Positions 17,709 through 29,700 of a stretch of 64,000 nucleotides of DNA are shown here, piece after piece. This DNA comes from CALCMJ01 sp964475415 (lineage in GTDB: Bacteria > Bacteroidota > Bacteroidia > Chitinophagales > Saprospiraceae), in NCBI GenBank assembly GCA_964475415.1, contig CAYYWZ010000014.1, positions 5,912-69,911 on the forward strand. Reading direction: 5' to 3'. A program made the position numbers and the translations under genes. The notes below the pieces were generated by a model that worked only from the letters and a program-made list of their open reading frames with translations, made no database searches and was not told the origin of the DNA. Position 1 is the first letter of the stretch; each line of letters starts with the position of its first letter.

Positions 17709-19595
17709 TTGTCAGTCAAAACACCAGAATCATTACTCAAAAAACATTGGTCACATGATCAGTTTAGATCTGGTCAAAAAGAGGTCATAGATTCCGTGTT
17801 ATCTGGACGTGACGCTATAGTCTTATTTCCTACAGGTGGAGGTAAGTCCATAACTTTTCAGATTCCTGGACTCATACTACCAGGACTTGCTTTGGTTATT
17901 TCACCTATAATATCTTTGATTAAAGATCAAGTAAATCACTTACACCAGAAAAATATAATTGCTGACTACATTACTTCTGATAGAAACAGAGAAGATGTAA
18001 TTAGAATATTTGACAATATAATTTTTGGTAAAACTAAGTTTCTTTATATCGCTCCAGAGAGATTAGATTCTGAGTTGTTTATAGAGAAGATGAAGCAGGT
18101 AGATGTAAGTCTTATTGCTATAGATGAGGCCCATTGTGTTTCTCTTTGGGGGCATGACTTCAGACCAGCATATCTAGAACTACATAGGCTGAAGACTTAT
18201 TTCCCTAAGGCCACCATAATGGCACTAACTGCAACAGCTACACCTAAGGTGATATCGGATATCCAAGAGATATTAGAAATGGAAGAACCTGTAGTTTTCC
18301 GTAAAAGTTTTCTTAGAGACAATCTAGCACTGCATGTTATAGAAACAGAAAAGAAGTTTGATTACATAAGAAGAATACTGTCAGAAAGAAATAGTTCTGG
18401 AATTATATACTGTAAGAAAAGATCAACAACTGAAGAGTTAGTACATAAGCTTAGACAACATAATTTTTCTGCTGAAGCATACCACGCAGGTATGACCAGT
18501 AAACAAAGGACAACTATACAAAATAAGTGGACTAAGAACAAAGTCAAAACTATAGTTGCTACCAGTGCCTTCGGAATGGGAATCGACAAGGCGGATGTTC
18601 GTACGGTGATTCATCATGATCTTCCGAATTCCATAGAAGAGTATTACCAGGAAGCGGGTAGAGCAGGTAGAGATGGCAATATGTCAAAAGCTTATTTACT
18701 ATACAATAAGTCAGAAATTGTATATGCTAAGAAAATGTTATCCAGTAGATTTCCAGATATAAAATCTGTTTTTCAGCTTTATAATACCTTGCTTAACTTT
18801 TATGAGATAGCATTGTATGAAGGAGAGGGATTAGAAAAGATATTTAATTTCCAATCCTTTTGTGAGAGCTATAACTTTAAGAGAAGTGTTGCTATTTATC
18901 AATTTAAAGTGTTAGTAGATTTTTCTTTTATTGCTTTTTCTGATAAAAAAGAAACTGGTTCTGTAGTTAGGATATTACTAAGTAGAAAGGAGGTAGAATT
19001 GGTGTCAGGGCTACTCGAAAATGAAACGGCATTATTGTCAATCTTGCTAAGAACCTATGAGGGCTTATTTTTTACGGATGTCAAGATAGATGAAGACTTG
19101 CTGAGCAAAAAACTTTACTTGAAAACTGAAGAAATAGAGAAAACATTACAACAGTTAAGACATAAAGGGATTATCAAATACAATAAAATATCTGGAGGAA
19201 ATAAAATAAAATTCCTAAAGAACAGAAGTGATCAACATGCAAGACAATTTGATCAGAAAAAATATGATATTAAAAAATCTAATGAAGGTAAAAAACTTCT
19301 GTCCATTATAGACTTAGTAACAGATAATCAGAAATGCAGACAATGGCGTATATTAGATTACTTTGAAGACCAGAAAAAAAAGGATTGTGGTATTTGTGAT
19401 TTGTGTCAGATAAGGAGTAAATCTATATCAAGTAAGGATATCTTAAGAAAATTGAGCAAAGGAAAATATACAATACAGAAATTGGTTGATAGTTTTGAGC
19501 CTTACTTTAGAAATCAAATTCTAGAGGAAATATCTACACTAGAAGATCAAGAAGTCATTTTCTTAGATAATGATCTTATCATTCAAGTTAATTAA
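17709..19595 (+). CDS. recQ: RecQ-family ATP-dependent DNA helicase
   Basis: 3'-5' DNA helicase for recombination and repair. Helicase domains carry motif I FPTGGGKS (Lys about residue 46), motif II DEAH (in AIDEAHCVSLWGHDFRP), motif III TATATP and motif VI QEAGRAGRDG. A RecQ zinc-binding segment near the C-terminus has Cys residues in CRQWRI and CGICDLC. No HRDC domain is obvious. The open frame extends back to a GTG at 17658 inside the previous gene, but those 17 extra codons overlap its Gly-rich tail and look unlike RecQ. I favour TTG at 17709, which gives MSVKTPESLLKKHW, close to the family start. The start remains uncertain. Confidence 0.92.
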   Translation: MSVKTPESLLKKHWSHDQFRSGQKEVIDSVLSGRDAIVLFPTGGGKSITFQIPGLILPGLALVISPIISLIKDQVNHLHQKNIIADYITSDRNREDVIRIFDNIIFGKTKFLYIAPERLDSELFIEKMKQVDVSLIAIDEAHCVSLWGHDFRPAYLELHRLKTYFPKATIMALTATATPKVISDIQEILEMEEPVVFRKSFLRDNLALHVIETEKKFDYIRRILSERNSSGIIYCKKRSTTEELVHKLRQHNFSAEAYHAGMTSKQRTTIQNKWTKNKVKTIVATSAFGMGIDKADVRTVIHHDLPNSIEEYYQEAGRAGRDGNMSKAYLLYNKSEIVYAKKMLSSRFPDIKSVFQLYNTLLNFYEIALYEGEGLEKIFNFQSFCESYNFKRSVAIYQFKVLVDFSFIAFSDKKETGSVVRILLSRKEVELVSGLLENETALLSILLRTYEGLFFTDVKIDEDLLSKKLYLKTEEIEKTLQQLRHKGIIKYNKISGGNKIKFLKNRSDQHARQFDQKKYDIKKSNEGKKLLSIIDLVTDNQKCRQWRILDYFEDQKKKDCGICDLCQIRSKSISSKDILRKLSKGKYTIQKLVDSFEPYFRNQILEEISTLEDQEVIFLDNDLIIQVN

Positions 19596-19600
19596 GTGAT

Positions 19601-20692
19601 ATGAATCCGAGGAAGATATTATTTATGAGCACCAGTTATGCTGATACTGATAGGAGATTACAACGTATAATAAGTACACTTATTAAAGATGGAAATGAAG
19701 TGTCCTGGATATCGCGGGTAAGACGCAACTCCTTTAAGCATGAAGATACTCAACATGTTTTTTTGAATACAGTATTTAGTAAAGGCCCGTTGTTCTATTT
19801 AGAATATAATATTAGAGCATGGCTAAAGTGTAGGAAGTTAAGATATGACATGCTTACAGCTATTGATCTAGATACAATTGCTGCTGGCTACTATGCAAGT
19901 AAATCTTCTAATATAGCTTTCCTCTTTGATGCACATGAATATTTCTCGGAGGTACCTGAACTTCTAGGCAAAAACTGGAAGAAAGCAATCTGGAAGAGAA
20001 TCGCCAGTTACTTTATACCGAAAACAGATAAAGCTTACACAGTAGGGCAGGAGCTTGCTAATTTGTTTAGTAAGATCTATGCTAAACCTTTTGAAGTGAT
20101 CAGAAATGTTCCTTTTTTACTGAGAGAAGAAGATAGTGTGGCAGAGTTGCAAACTAGAGATATCATTTACCTAGGCGTTCTTAACAAAGGTCGTGGTCTC
20201 GAGCAACTAATAGAAACTATGACTATATTGCCAGCTAAATATAGATTGATCTTACTAGGAGATGGAGATATAGTTGCTGAGCTGAAAAGTTTAGTAGAGC
20301 ACCATGATCTAGTATCGAGAGTTATTTTCAAAGGCTTGATCGCTCCAGATAAAATCAACCATATTTTAAAGGATGCTTGGTGCGGAATCAATTTATTAGA
20401 TAATAAAAGTCTAAGTTATTACTATTCTTTGGCAAATAAATACTTTGACTACCTACATGCTGGCTTACCGATAATAGCAAATGATTTTCCAGAATATTCT
20501 AGATTGAATAAAGAAATCCATACTTCTATATTAATTGATAGTTTAGATGAGCGTATAATAAAGCAAGCAATATTATCGCTAGAAGATGAAGCTTTGTACA
20601 AACAGTTAAAAAATAATACAACTACTGCACAGAAAGCGTGGAACTGGAATAAAGAATCTTCTAAGCTTCTAAGAATTTACAATAGCTTGTAA
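19601..20692 (+). CDS. GT-B fold glycosyltransferase (GT4-like)
   Basis: A 363-residue predicted cytoplasmic glycosyltransferase. Its N-terminal Rossmann half starts KILFMSTSYADTDRR, with DAHEYFSE as an acceptor-side motif. The C-terminal donor-binding half includes LGVLNKGRGLEQLIETM, LILLGDGD and a YFDYLHAGLPIIAND block with the conserved E/D-x-Y contact region. This fits GT4-type enzymes in polysaccharide or glycolipid synthesis. Donor and acceptor are unknown. It lies five bases after recQ, so it may be co-transcribed. Confidence 0.82.
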   Translation: MNPRKILFMSTSYADTDRRLQRIISTLIKDGNEVSWISRVRRNSFKHEDTQHVFLNTVFSKGPLFYLEYNIRAWLKCRKLRYDMLTAIDLDTIAAGYYASKSSNIAFLFDAHEYFSEVPELLGKNWKKAIWKRIASYFIPKTDKAYTVGQELANLFSKIYAKPFEVIRNVPFLLREEDSVAELQTRDIIYLGVLNKGRGLEQLIETMTILPAKYRLILLGDGDIVAELKSLVEHHDLVSRVIFKGLIAPDKINHILKDAWCGINLLDNKSLSYYYSLANKYFDYLHAGLPIIANDFPEYSRLNKEIHTSILIDSLDERIIKQAILSLEDEALYKQLKNNTTTAQKAWNWNKESSKLLRIYNSL

Positions 20693-20725
20693 AATCCTTA
20701 GAATTTTCTCTTTCTTTCTCTTAGG

Positions 20726-23700
20726 CTATCTGATTACAGTAACACTACCAGAATAGATCTTCTCTGTTCCATCTATCAGCGTAACTCTATATATGTAAGC
20801 AAATACTCCAGGATTTACATCCTGTCCTCTAAAAGTTCCATCCCATCCCATTGTCTCATCATTAGGGTCGAAATCTTGGTTTGAGAATACTAATTCTCCC
20901 CATCGATCATATATATATACTTCATCTACTCTTTCTACAACTTCTGAGGAGTAAAGGGTAAACATGTCATTTTCACCATCTTCATTAGGTGAAAATACAT
21001 TTGGAATATATACATCAGGTCTTCTATCTACAGCTATTCTTATTTCTGCAGAAACTTCACATCCATTCTTATCTATTACTGTTAGGGTATAAGTAGTAGA
21101 ACTTACTGGACTAGCAATAGTTGTCATACAATCCACGCAACTGAGACTATCTTCTGGTGTCCATATAGTAGTTTCTATCTCGGATAGAGGGATATTAATG
21201 GAGCCCATTAGTTCTGTAGATTCGCCTAGTTTGATTTCAGTTATTGCATCAATTGTAAGCTCTAAATCATTGCCATCTTCTAAGATGATTTCGGTATCAG
21301 AAATACAACCATTAGCATCTTCTATACTTAGAGTATATATTCCTGGTGCTAAGTTATCGAAATATGGTTCTGTACTTACTGCGCCAAAATTCAGCGAGTA
21401 ATTATATGGTTCAATTCCTCCGACAACATTTAAGATTTCGATGATACCATTATTTTCTCCAAAGCATAACGGATCCTCTACAATAATATCTTCTATCTCC
21501 GGCATTATTGGATCTAGTACTAATACAGAATCAATATTTGCACAACCGTTAGTTTCATCTATTACCTCTAAGAAGTATAAGCCTGACTCATTTACCATAA
21601 GAACTAATTCATTACTAATAAACTGTCCAGCAGCATTTGTCCATGTATAACTAATGTCTTCTCCTTCGGTAGAACCGTTACTACTCAGTAATGCTTCATC
21701 AGAGAAACAGTCAATACTGATTTCATCTCCAGCTTCAGCTATTGGATATTCCAGATCTTCTGGTACGACTATTTCATCTATATTTTGACATCCGCTTTCT
21801 GCATCTACAGATTGCATATAATAGGTGCCTGGTTCTGTAACAGTAAGTGTCAATGAAGTTTCGCCAACAATTGTATCATTGTTGCTATCAAGCCACTGAT
21901 GTGATATGTTATTACCTGTCAATGATGCTGATGCATCTATCGTTATTTCAGATTGATTACACTGTATAGCTAGAGGTTCTTCGATTTCTATTATAGGAAA
22001 TTGTATGCCATCAATAATCTCTATTTCTCCAGTGGCAAAACAACCAGTTATTGTATCTATAGCTGTAAGTGTAATCGTTCCGCTTGCAGTTGTTGTAAAT
22101 GTCGAAGCTACAACAGATTGATCATCGATAGACCATGTGTATTCAACATTAGTTTCGTTATCAGTAGATAAATCTACAGACTCGATTAGACAATTGATAA
22201 TATTATCTGGACTTGTATATATTGCAACTGATGGTGCATCTGTATTATCTATTACAAGTACAGAAGTTAGAGGCGATTCACAATCATTCGCAGTATCAAT
22301 AACTTGTAAGAAATATATACCTGGTGTAGAAGTCTCATAGAATAGATCATTAGAAACTACTTCATTATCCTCGTTAGTCCATTCGTAAGTGATTCCAGAA
22401 CCTTGAGTTGTATTCTCTGTACCTAAGATTACTAACTCATCATCACAAGTTATTATTTGATCAGGACCTGGATCAGCAACTGGGACATCTTCATCTAGAT
22501 CTACTATCACAGAATCTATATCAGAACATAAGTTATCGTAGATGATTTCTAGATAATAAATTCCCGGTTCTGTAACAATAGGATTGAGCATGTTTGAACT
22601 AAAATTAGGTCCTGTCCAATTGTAAGTTCCCGCCTCACTAGTTGTAGCATTAAGCATGATTTCTGTTACTGTACAGCTTATTGTCTGAGTAGATCCAGCA
22701 TCCATGGTTTGTAGACATTCGGAACATGATTCCTGAGAAACAGTAAGAACAGTAGAACAATCATTATCTTCTGAATCATAGATTGTAAATTCTATATCTA
22801 TCCCATTTGCTGGTAGATCTGTAATAATATTATCTACATCATAATTATATGGTCCATAGATTGTAATACCATCTGTTACGAAATACTCATTAGTTGAACT
22901 TACATTCACTCCTGTAACTTGTATAGTAAGATCAAAAGTGTCATCACTAGAATCCGCTCCAGTATTATTATCATTACATGTTCCAACTTCTGATGTAAGT
23001 ATAGATATGTTACAAGCATCTGAGCAAGTATTAGGAGGTGTAACCATTATTTCTTGAATACATGCTGGATCATCAATGTCACTTATTGTAAGTGTTTGGA
23101 CACCATCAGATATTAAGAATGGTCCAACATTGATTACTGTGTTATATGGCGCTGTTACAGAAAGTGAACTTATTTCATACGAACCACCAATATTATTACC
23201 ACTTACTTCAAGATCAAATGTAAAGGTGTCATCTGTCGCATCACTTGTCGTACCGTTATCATTGCACGTAATGTTTGAAACAAGTGGAGCATCTAATATA
23301 CATGCATCAGAACAAGTAACAAGTTCAGTTGTCTCTTCTGTTGCAATACATCCTAAGTTATCTACGTCTTCGATAACTAAAGTTGCTATATTTCCTGTAG
23401 CAGGGTAATCAAAAGATACTACTAGCCCGTAAGTAAATGGACCAAAAGTATCTGAACCTATAGCTACTGTATATTGATTTGAAATACCTGTATTCTGTCC
23501 AGAAGCATTTACTTCTATAGTATAAAAGTCATCAGTTGGATCACTTGATGTACCATTGTCATCACAAGTAAATGAGAACTCATCTACAGCAAGTGAACAA
23601 GCACTAGAACAAGGTGTCAATGCAGTAGTTACTTCTTGAGCAGAACATGCACTATTATCTAGATCAGAGATGACAAGTGTCTGGACAGAACCATCAGCAG

Positions 23701-26700
23701 GAAGTGTAAAGCTACCTTGAGTACCATAAGTGTAAGGTCCGAAAGTATCCGAGCCTATGGTTACGATATATTGATTCGAAGCTCCAGGNNNNNNNNNNNN
23801 NNNNNNNNNNNNNNNNNNNNNNNNNNNNNNNNNNNNNNNNNNNNNNNNNNNNNNNNNNNNNNNNNNNNNNNNNNNNNNNNNNNNNNNNAAGGTCCGAAAG
23901 TATCCGAGCCTATGGTTACGATATATTGATTCGAAGCTCCAGGGTTAGTTGCACTCGCATTTATTTCTACATTGTATATGTCGTCAGCTGCATCAGTATC
24001 TGTACCATTGTCATCACAAGTAAATGAGAACTCATCTACGGAAAGTGAACAAGCACTAGAACAAGGAATAAGAGCGGTTGTTTGTTCCTGCGCAAAACAC
24101 GCGCTATCATCTACATCAGAGATGACAAGTGTCTGGACAGAACCATCAGCAGGAAGTGTAAAGCTACCTTGAGTACCATAAGTGTAAGGTCCGAAAGTAT
24201 CCGAGCCTATGGTTACGATATATTGATTCGAAGCTCCAGGATTGAGAGCGCTTGCATTTATTTCTACATTGTATACGTCATCTGTTGCATCAGTATCTGT
24301 TCCGTTGTCATTACATGTAAATGAAAACTCATCAACTGTAAGTGAACAAGCAGAGGAACAAGGTGTAAGTGCTGAGGTAGATTCATTCGCACTACAATCA
24401 GCATCCTCGTTGTCTTGGAATACTACATTCTGTACAGTGCCATCTGCAGGTAAAGTGAAGCTTCCTTGGGTTCCATAAGCAAATGGGCCAAAGGTATCAG
24501 CTCCTACGATAACTATATATTGTCCACTCGTTCCAGGATTGATTGCTGTAGCGTTAACTGTAATATCATACAAATCATCTGAGTTGTCAGAATCTGTACC
24601 ATTATCATTACAAGTAAAACTTAGCTCATCTATGGTAAGCGAGCAAGAAGTAGAACAAGATGTCAATGGAGTTGCTGTTTGTTGAGCAATACAACTTGGG
24701 TCATCGACATCTGTAAATACAAAGGTCGGAGCAGAACCGTCAGCATCTAATACAAAGCTATTTGTCATTCCGTAAGTATACGGCCCAAAGGTCTGAGTAC
24801 CTACTGTAACATTATATTCATCACTTATACTTCCATTAAGTGCTGAAGCATTAATAGTGATTGTATAGAAGTCGTCATTACTATCAGACTCTGTACCATT
24901 ATCATTACATTCAAAATCCAATTGATCTATAGTCAAAGCACATTGGTCAGAACAAGTAGCTAATGGCATAGTCACCTCTAGAGTTGAACAACTATTATCT
25001 GTAGCATCTGCAAATGTTAAGTTGTATACCATTCCATCAGCAGGAAGCGTAAAATTGACATCTGTATCATATAAGAACGGTCCTAGAATATCTGTACCAT
25101 TATCCACAGTGTACTGCGAAGAAAGACCAGTATTTAAACCAGAAACATTTATATTGAAGTTGTAGAAGTCATCAGAATCATCAGAAGGGCTTCCATTATC
25201 ATTACAAGTATATTCTAATATGTTTACTACTATCTCACAAGCTGTAGAGCATGATGTCAATGCTGTAGTTATTTCTTGAGCAGAACAAGTATTATCATCT
25301 ACATCAGAAATCGTAAGATTTTGAATAGAACCGTCAGCAGGAAGTGTAAAGCTGCCTTGAGTACCGTAAGTATAAGGTCCAAATATATCAGTGCCTATAG
25401 TTACAATATATTGATTAGAAGCACCAGGGTTGATAGCACTTGCATTTATTTCTACATTATATATGTCATCCGTTGCATTAGTTTCCGTTCCATTATCATT
25501 ACAAGTAAATGAGAATTCATCTACTGTAAGTGAACAAGCTGAAGAGCAAGGTGTAAGTGCTGAGGTAGATTCATTCGCACTACAATCAGCATCGTCGTTG
25601 TCTTGGAATACTACATTCTGCACAGTGCCATCTGCAGGTAAAGTGAAGTTTCCTTGGGTACCATAAGCAAATGGGCCAAAGGTATCAGCTCCTACGATAA
25701 CTATATATTGTCCACTCGTTCCAGGATTTATTGCTGTAGCGTTTACAGTGAAGTCATATAGGTCATCTGCATTATCAGAATCTGTACCATTGTCATTACA
25801 AGTAAAACTTAGCTCATCTATGGTAAGCGAGCAAGAAGTAGAACACGATGTCAATGGTGTTGCCGTTTGTTCAGCAAAACAATTTACATCATCAGCATCC
25901 GTAAACACAAAAGTAGGTGTAGAACCATCAGCATCTAATCCAAAGCTATTCGTCATACCGTAAGTATATGGTCCAAATGTCTGAGCCCCCACGGTTACGT
26001 TATATTCATTGCTTAAACTTCCATTAAGTGCTGAAGCATTAACAGTGATAGTGTAGAAGTCGTCTGAACTATTAGACTCGGTTCCATTATTATTACATTC
26101 AAAATCTAACTGAGATATACTCAAAGCACATTCCTCAGAACAGCTTACTAATGGTGTCGTAACTTCTATCACTGAACAACTATTATCAGTTGCATCAGCA
26201 AAGTTTAAGTTGTATACCATTCCATCAGCAGGAAGCGTAAAATTGACATCTGTATCATATATAAATGGCCCTAACTCCTCCGATCCAGTATTAACTACAT
26301 ACTGACTAGATACTCCAGTATTCAACCCTGTAACATTTATTGTAAATGTGTAGAAGTCATCGCTGCTGAGTGCCGGCGTACCGTTATCATTACAATTGTA
26401 GCTTATTTGATTGATCAATATAGCACATACATCTGAGCAACTAACTAAGGCAGTTGTGTTTTCTATTGCATTACAAGTGTTGTTATCTGCATCTTGATAC
26501 GTAAGAGTAACTATATTATCTGAAGCCGGTAAAGTAAAGTTTCCTGCCTCTCCATAATTAAATGGTCCGTATATATCTGTCCCTATTAGAATTTCATATT
26601 GATTTGATACACCACCATTTACAGAACTTGCATTAACTGTAAACTCATAAAAGTCATCCGTATTATCTGAAGGTGTACCGTTATCATTACAAGTATATTC

Positions 26701-29700
26701 TAAAGCATCTATAGTTAGAACACAGCTAGAAGAACAGGGTAGTAGAGCATCCGTTATATCAGATATTGTACATCCATTATCTTCTGTATCTGTAAATACT
26801 ATGGTCTCAGCATTAGAAGTCGCTGGTAAATCGAAATTAATACTAACCCCATAATTAAATGGTCCGTATGTGTCTCCACCTACTGTTATATTATATTGAT
26901 TAGTACTACTTCCATTTAACGCATTTACAGTTGCTATAACAGTGTAGAAATCGTCATTGGCCTGCGAACTTGTACCATTATCATTACAGCTATATTCTAA
27001 ACTTATAAGATCTAAAGAACAAGCAGTAGAACAAGGTGTAAGAGCATCTATACTTTCAGTGAAGAAGCAACTAGAATTATCTGCATCTTGGAATACTGCA
27101 TTGAATGTACTACCATTCGCTGGAAGTGTAAAGCTTCCTCCAGAGTTGTAATCATATGGTCCAAAAGTATCTGATCCTATAACTACGACAAATTGATTTG
27201 AAGCGCCGCCATTTACCGAACTTGCATCAACACTAAATTCATAGAAATCATCTGAGCTGTCTGCTTCTGTTCCGTTATCATTACAAGTGTGTGTTAGTTC
27301 TTCTATTGCTAATTCACATGTTGTAGAGCATGGTGTGAGTGCTGTAGTGATTTCTAATGCATTACACGATGGATCATTAGCATCTTGGAACTCCACACCA
27401 TAACTGATTCCATCAGCTGGGAGGTCAAAAGTTCCTTGGGTACCATAGGCAAATGGTCCATAGGTTATTGCATTTATGATGACAATATATTCTCCATCTG
27501 GACCTGGATTGCTTGCTGTGGCATTTACAGTGAAATTGTATATATCGTCTGAACTATCTGATGTTGTGTTACTATTATTACAAGTATATTGTAATTCTAC
27601 TATTTCCAATAAACAAGCATCCGAACAACTTACTAGAGCAGGAAGCTCCACAGAGTTTTGACATGCATTATCTAGAATATCTTGGAAGATTAACGTTATT
27701 ATTGATCCATTAGCTGGATAGGTAAAACTACCTCCAGTGTTATAATCGAAAGTACCCTGTAAAATTCCATTTACTCTAACATCAAATTGAGTAGAACCAT
27801 TTATTGCACTTGCATTTACAGTAACATCATAAAAGTCATCACTAGGATCAGAATCTGTTCCATTGTTATTACAAACTGCTGTAGATTCTAGAATAGTAAT
27901 TTCGCAATCAGAAGAACATGGAGATAGTGCGCCTAGGTCTATCATTTCTGTACAGCCTGGATTGTCAGCATCAACTATCTCTACTATAAGGTTGGATCCA
28001 TCGGCTGGCACATCGAATGTTGCAGCAGTTCCATATGCAAAGCTTCCTTGGCTATTTGAGTTTGCTATAATATTGTATTGATTAGATGCACCTCCATTTA
28101 CAGAGCTTGCATTAATAGTTACAGTATAGAAATCATCGGTTGCATCAGAACCTGTTCCGTTATCATTACATATAGTTGATGATTGCGTAAACTCTATTAG
28201 GCAATCATTAGAACACGGAAGATTAGGTCCAATAGATTGTGACACTAAGCAAGAAGGGTTATCTACATCTACGAACGTTATGGTAACAGTGAGTCCATTA
28301 GCTGGAACATCTATAGAGTTATCTATATCGTAATCAAATATCCCTTCTGTTCCACCATTTATTAATACTTCATATTGATTAGTTGATCCAGGGTTTACAC
28401 TACTAACGTTAAATGTATAGCTGATAAAATCATCTGAATCATCTGTACCTGTTCCATTATCATTGCAGTTATCTATTATAGAGTTGAGCGTTATAGCACA
28501 CTGATCAGAACAGCTTACTAGTGGTCCTTCAGTAATCGTCACGCTACATGATGCTATGTCCGTATCTGTCAAAATCAGATCCATCATAGAACCATCTGCT
28601 GGATATGTAAATGTTCCTATTGTACCATAGTCAAAAGGTCCATAGTTATCAGCACCAATTTCTATAGAGTACGTTTGGCTAGCTCCTTCATTTGTTCCGT
28701 TAGCTAGTATGTCAATATTGTAAAAGTCATCTGTAGCATCACTCGGTGTGCCATTATCATTACAGAAAATATCTGAACTTAAAACCGTAATAAGACAATC
28801 ATTAGAACAAGGTTCTAGTGGAGCTATTGTGATTATAACTTTACATGCATCATCATCAACATCTTCTATTACGATAGTAGGAGACGAACCGTCAGCATCT
28901 AAAGTAAATGATTCTAACTGGTCATAATTAAATATTCCTTGGCTAACATTGTTTATAAATACTTCATACTGTGCAGATCCATTAAGTGCAGTTACTTCTA
29001 AGTTTATTGTGTAAAAGTCATCGGTCGCATCTCCTCCAGTTCCGTTATCATTACATTCTATAGTTTCTGTTACTATTGTTAATTCACAAGAAGTCGAACA
29101 AGGCGTAAGGATTCCAGTATTCTGAGTTATAGTACATGATGCATCATCTGTATCTTCTAGGATGATCGTTACATCTGTATTATCAGCATCTAGCGTTATC
29201 GTTCCTCCTATATCGTATGTAAAGGTAGCTACTACAGTAGAACCTATAATTACATCGTATGTGTTAGATGCACTACCATTTGTCGCAGATGCATTTAAGG
29301 TAATTGTATAAGTATCATCGGTGGCATCTGTACCCGTTCCATTGTTATTACATTCTATATCAAATTGCGTAATGTCAATGAGGCAATCATCTGAACAAGG
29401 AGCTAAGAGTCCTAAGTTGTAATTCTCAAAACAAGCATTGTCATCAAGATCGATTATAGATAAGGTTACATCAGTATTATCAGCTTGCAGTGTTAATGTT
29501 TCTATGGCATCATAGTTAAAGGTTCCTAACAAAGTGCTGCCATGAAATACTTCATACTGTCCAGTTACACTACCATTAAGTGCTGAGGCATTTATCGATA
29601 TTGTATAACTGTCATCGGTAGGATCAGTTGAAGTTCCATTGTCTGAACATTCTATTGTAATACTATTTATAATAATATCACAGGTGGATGAACATGGTGA

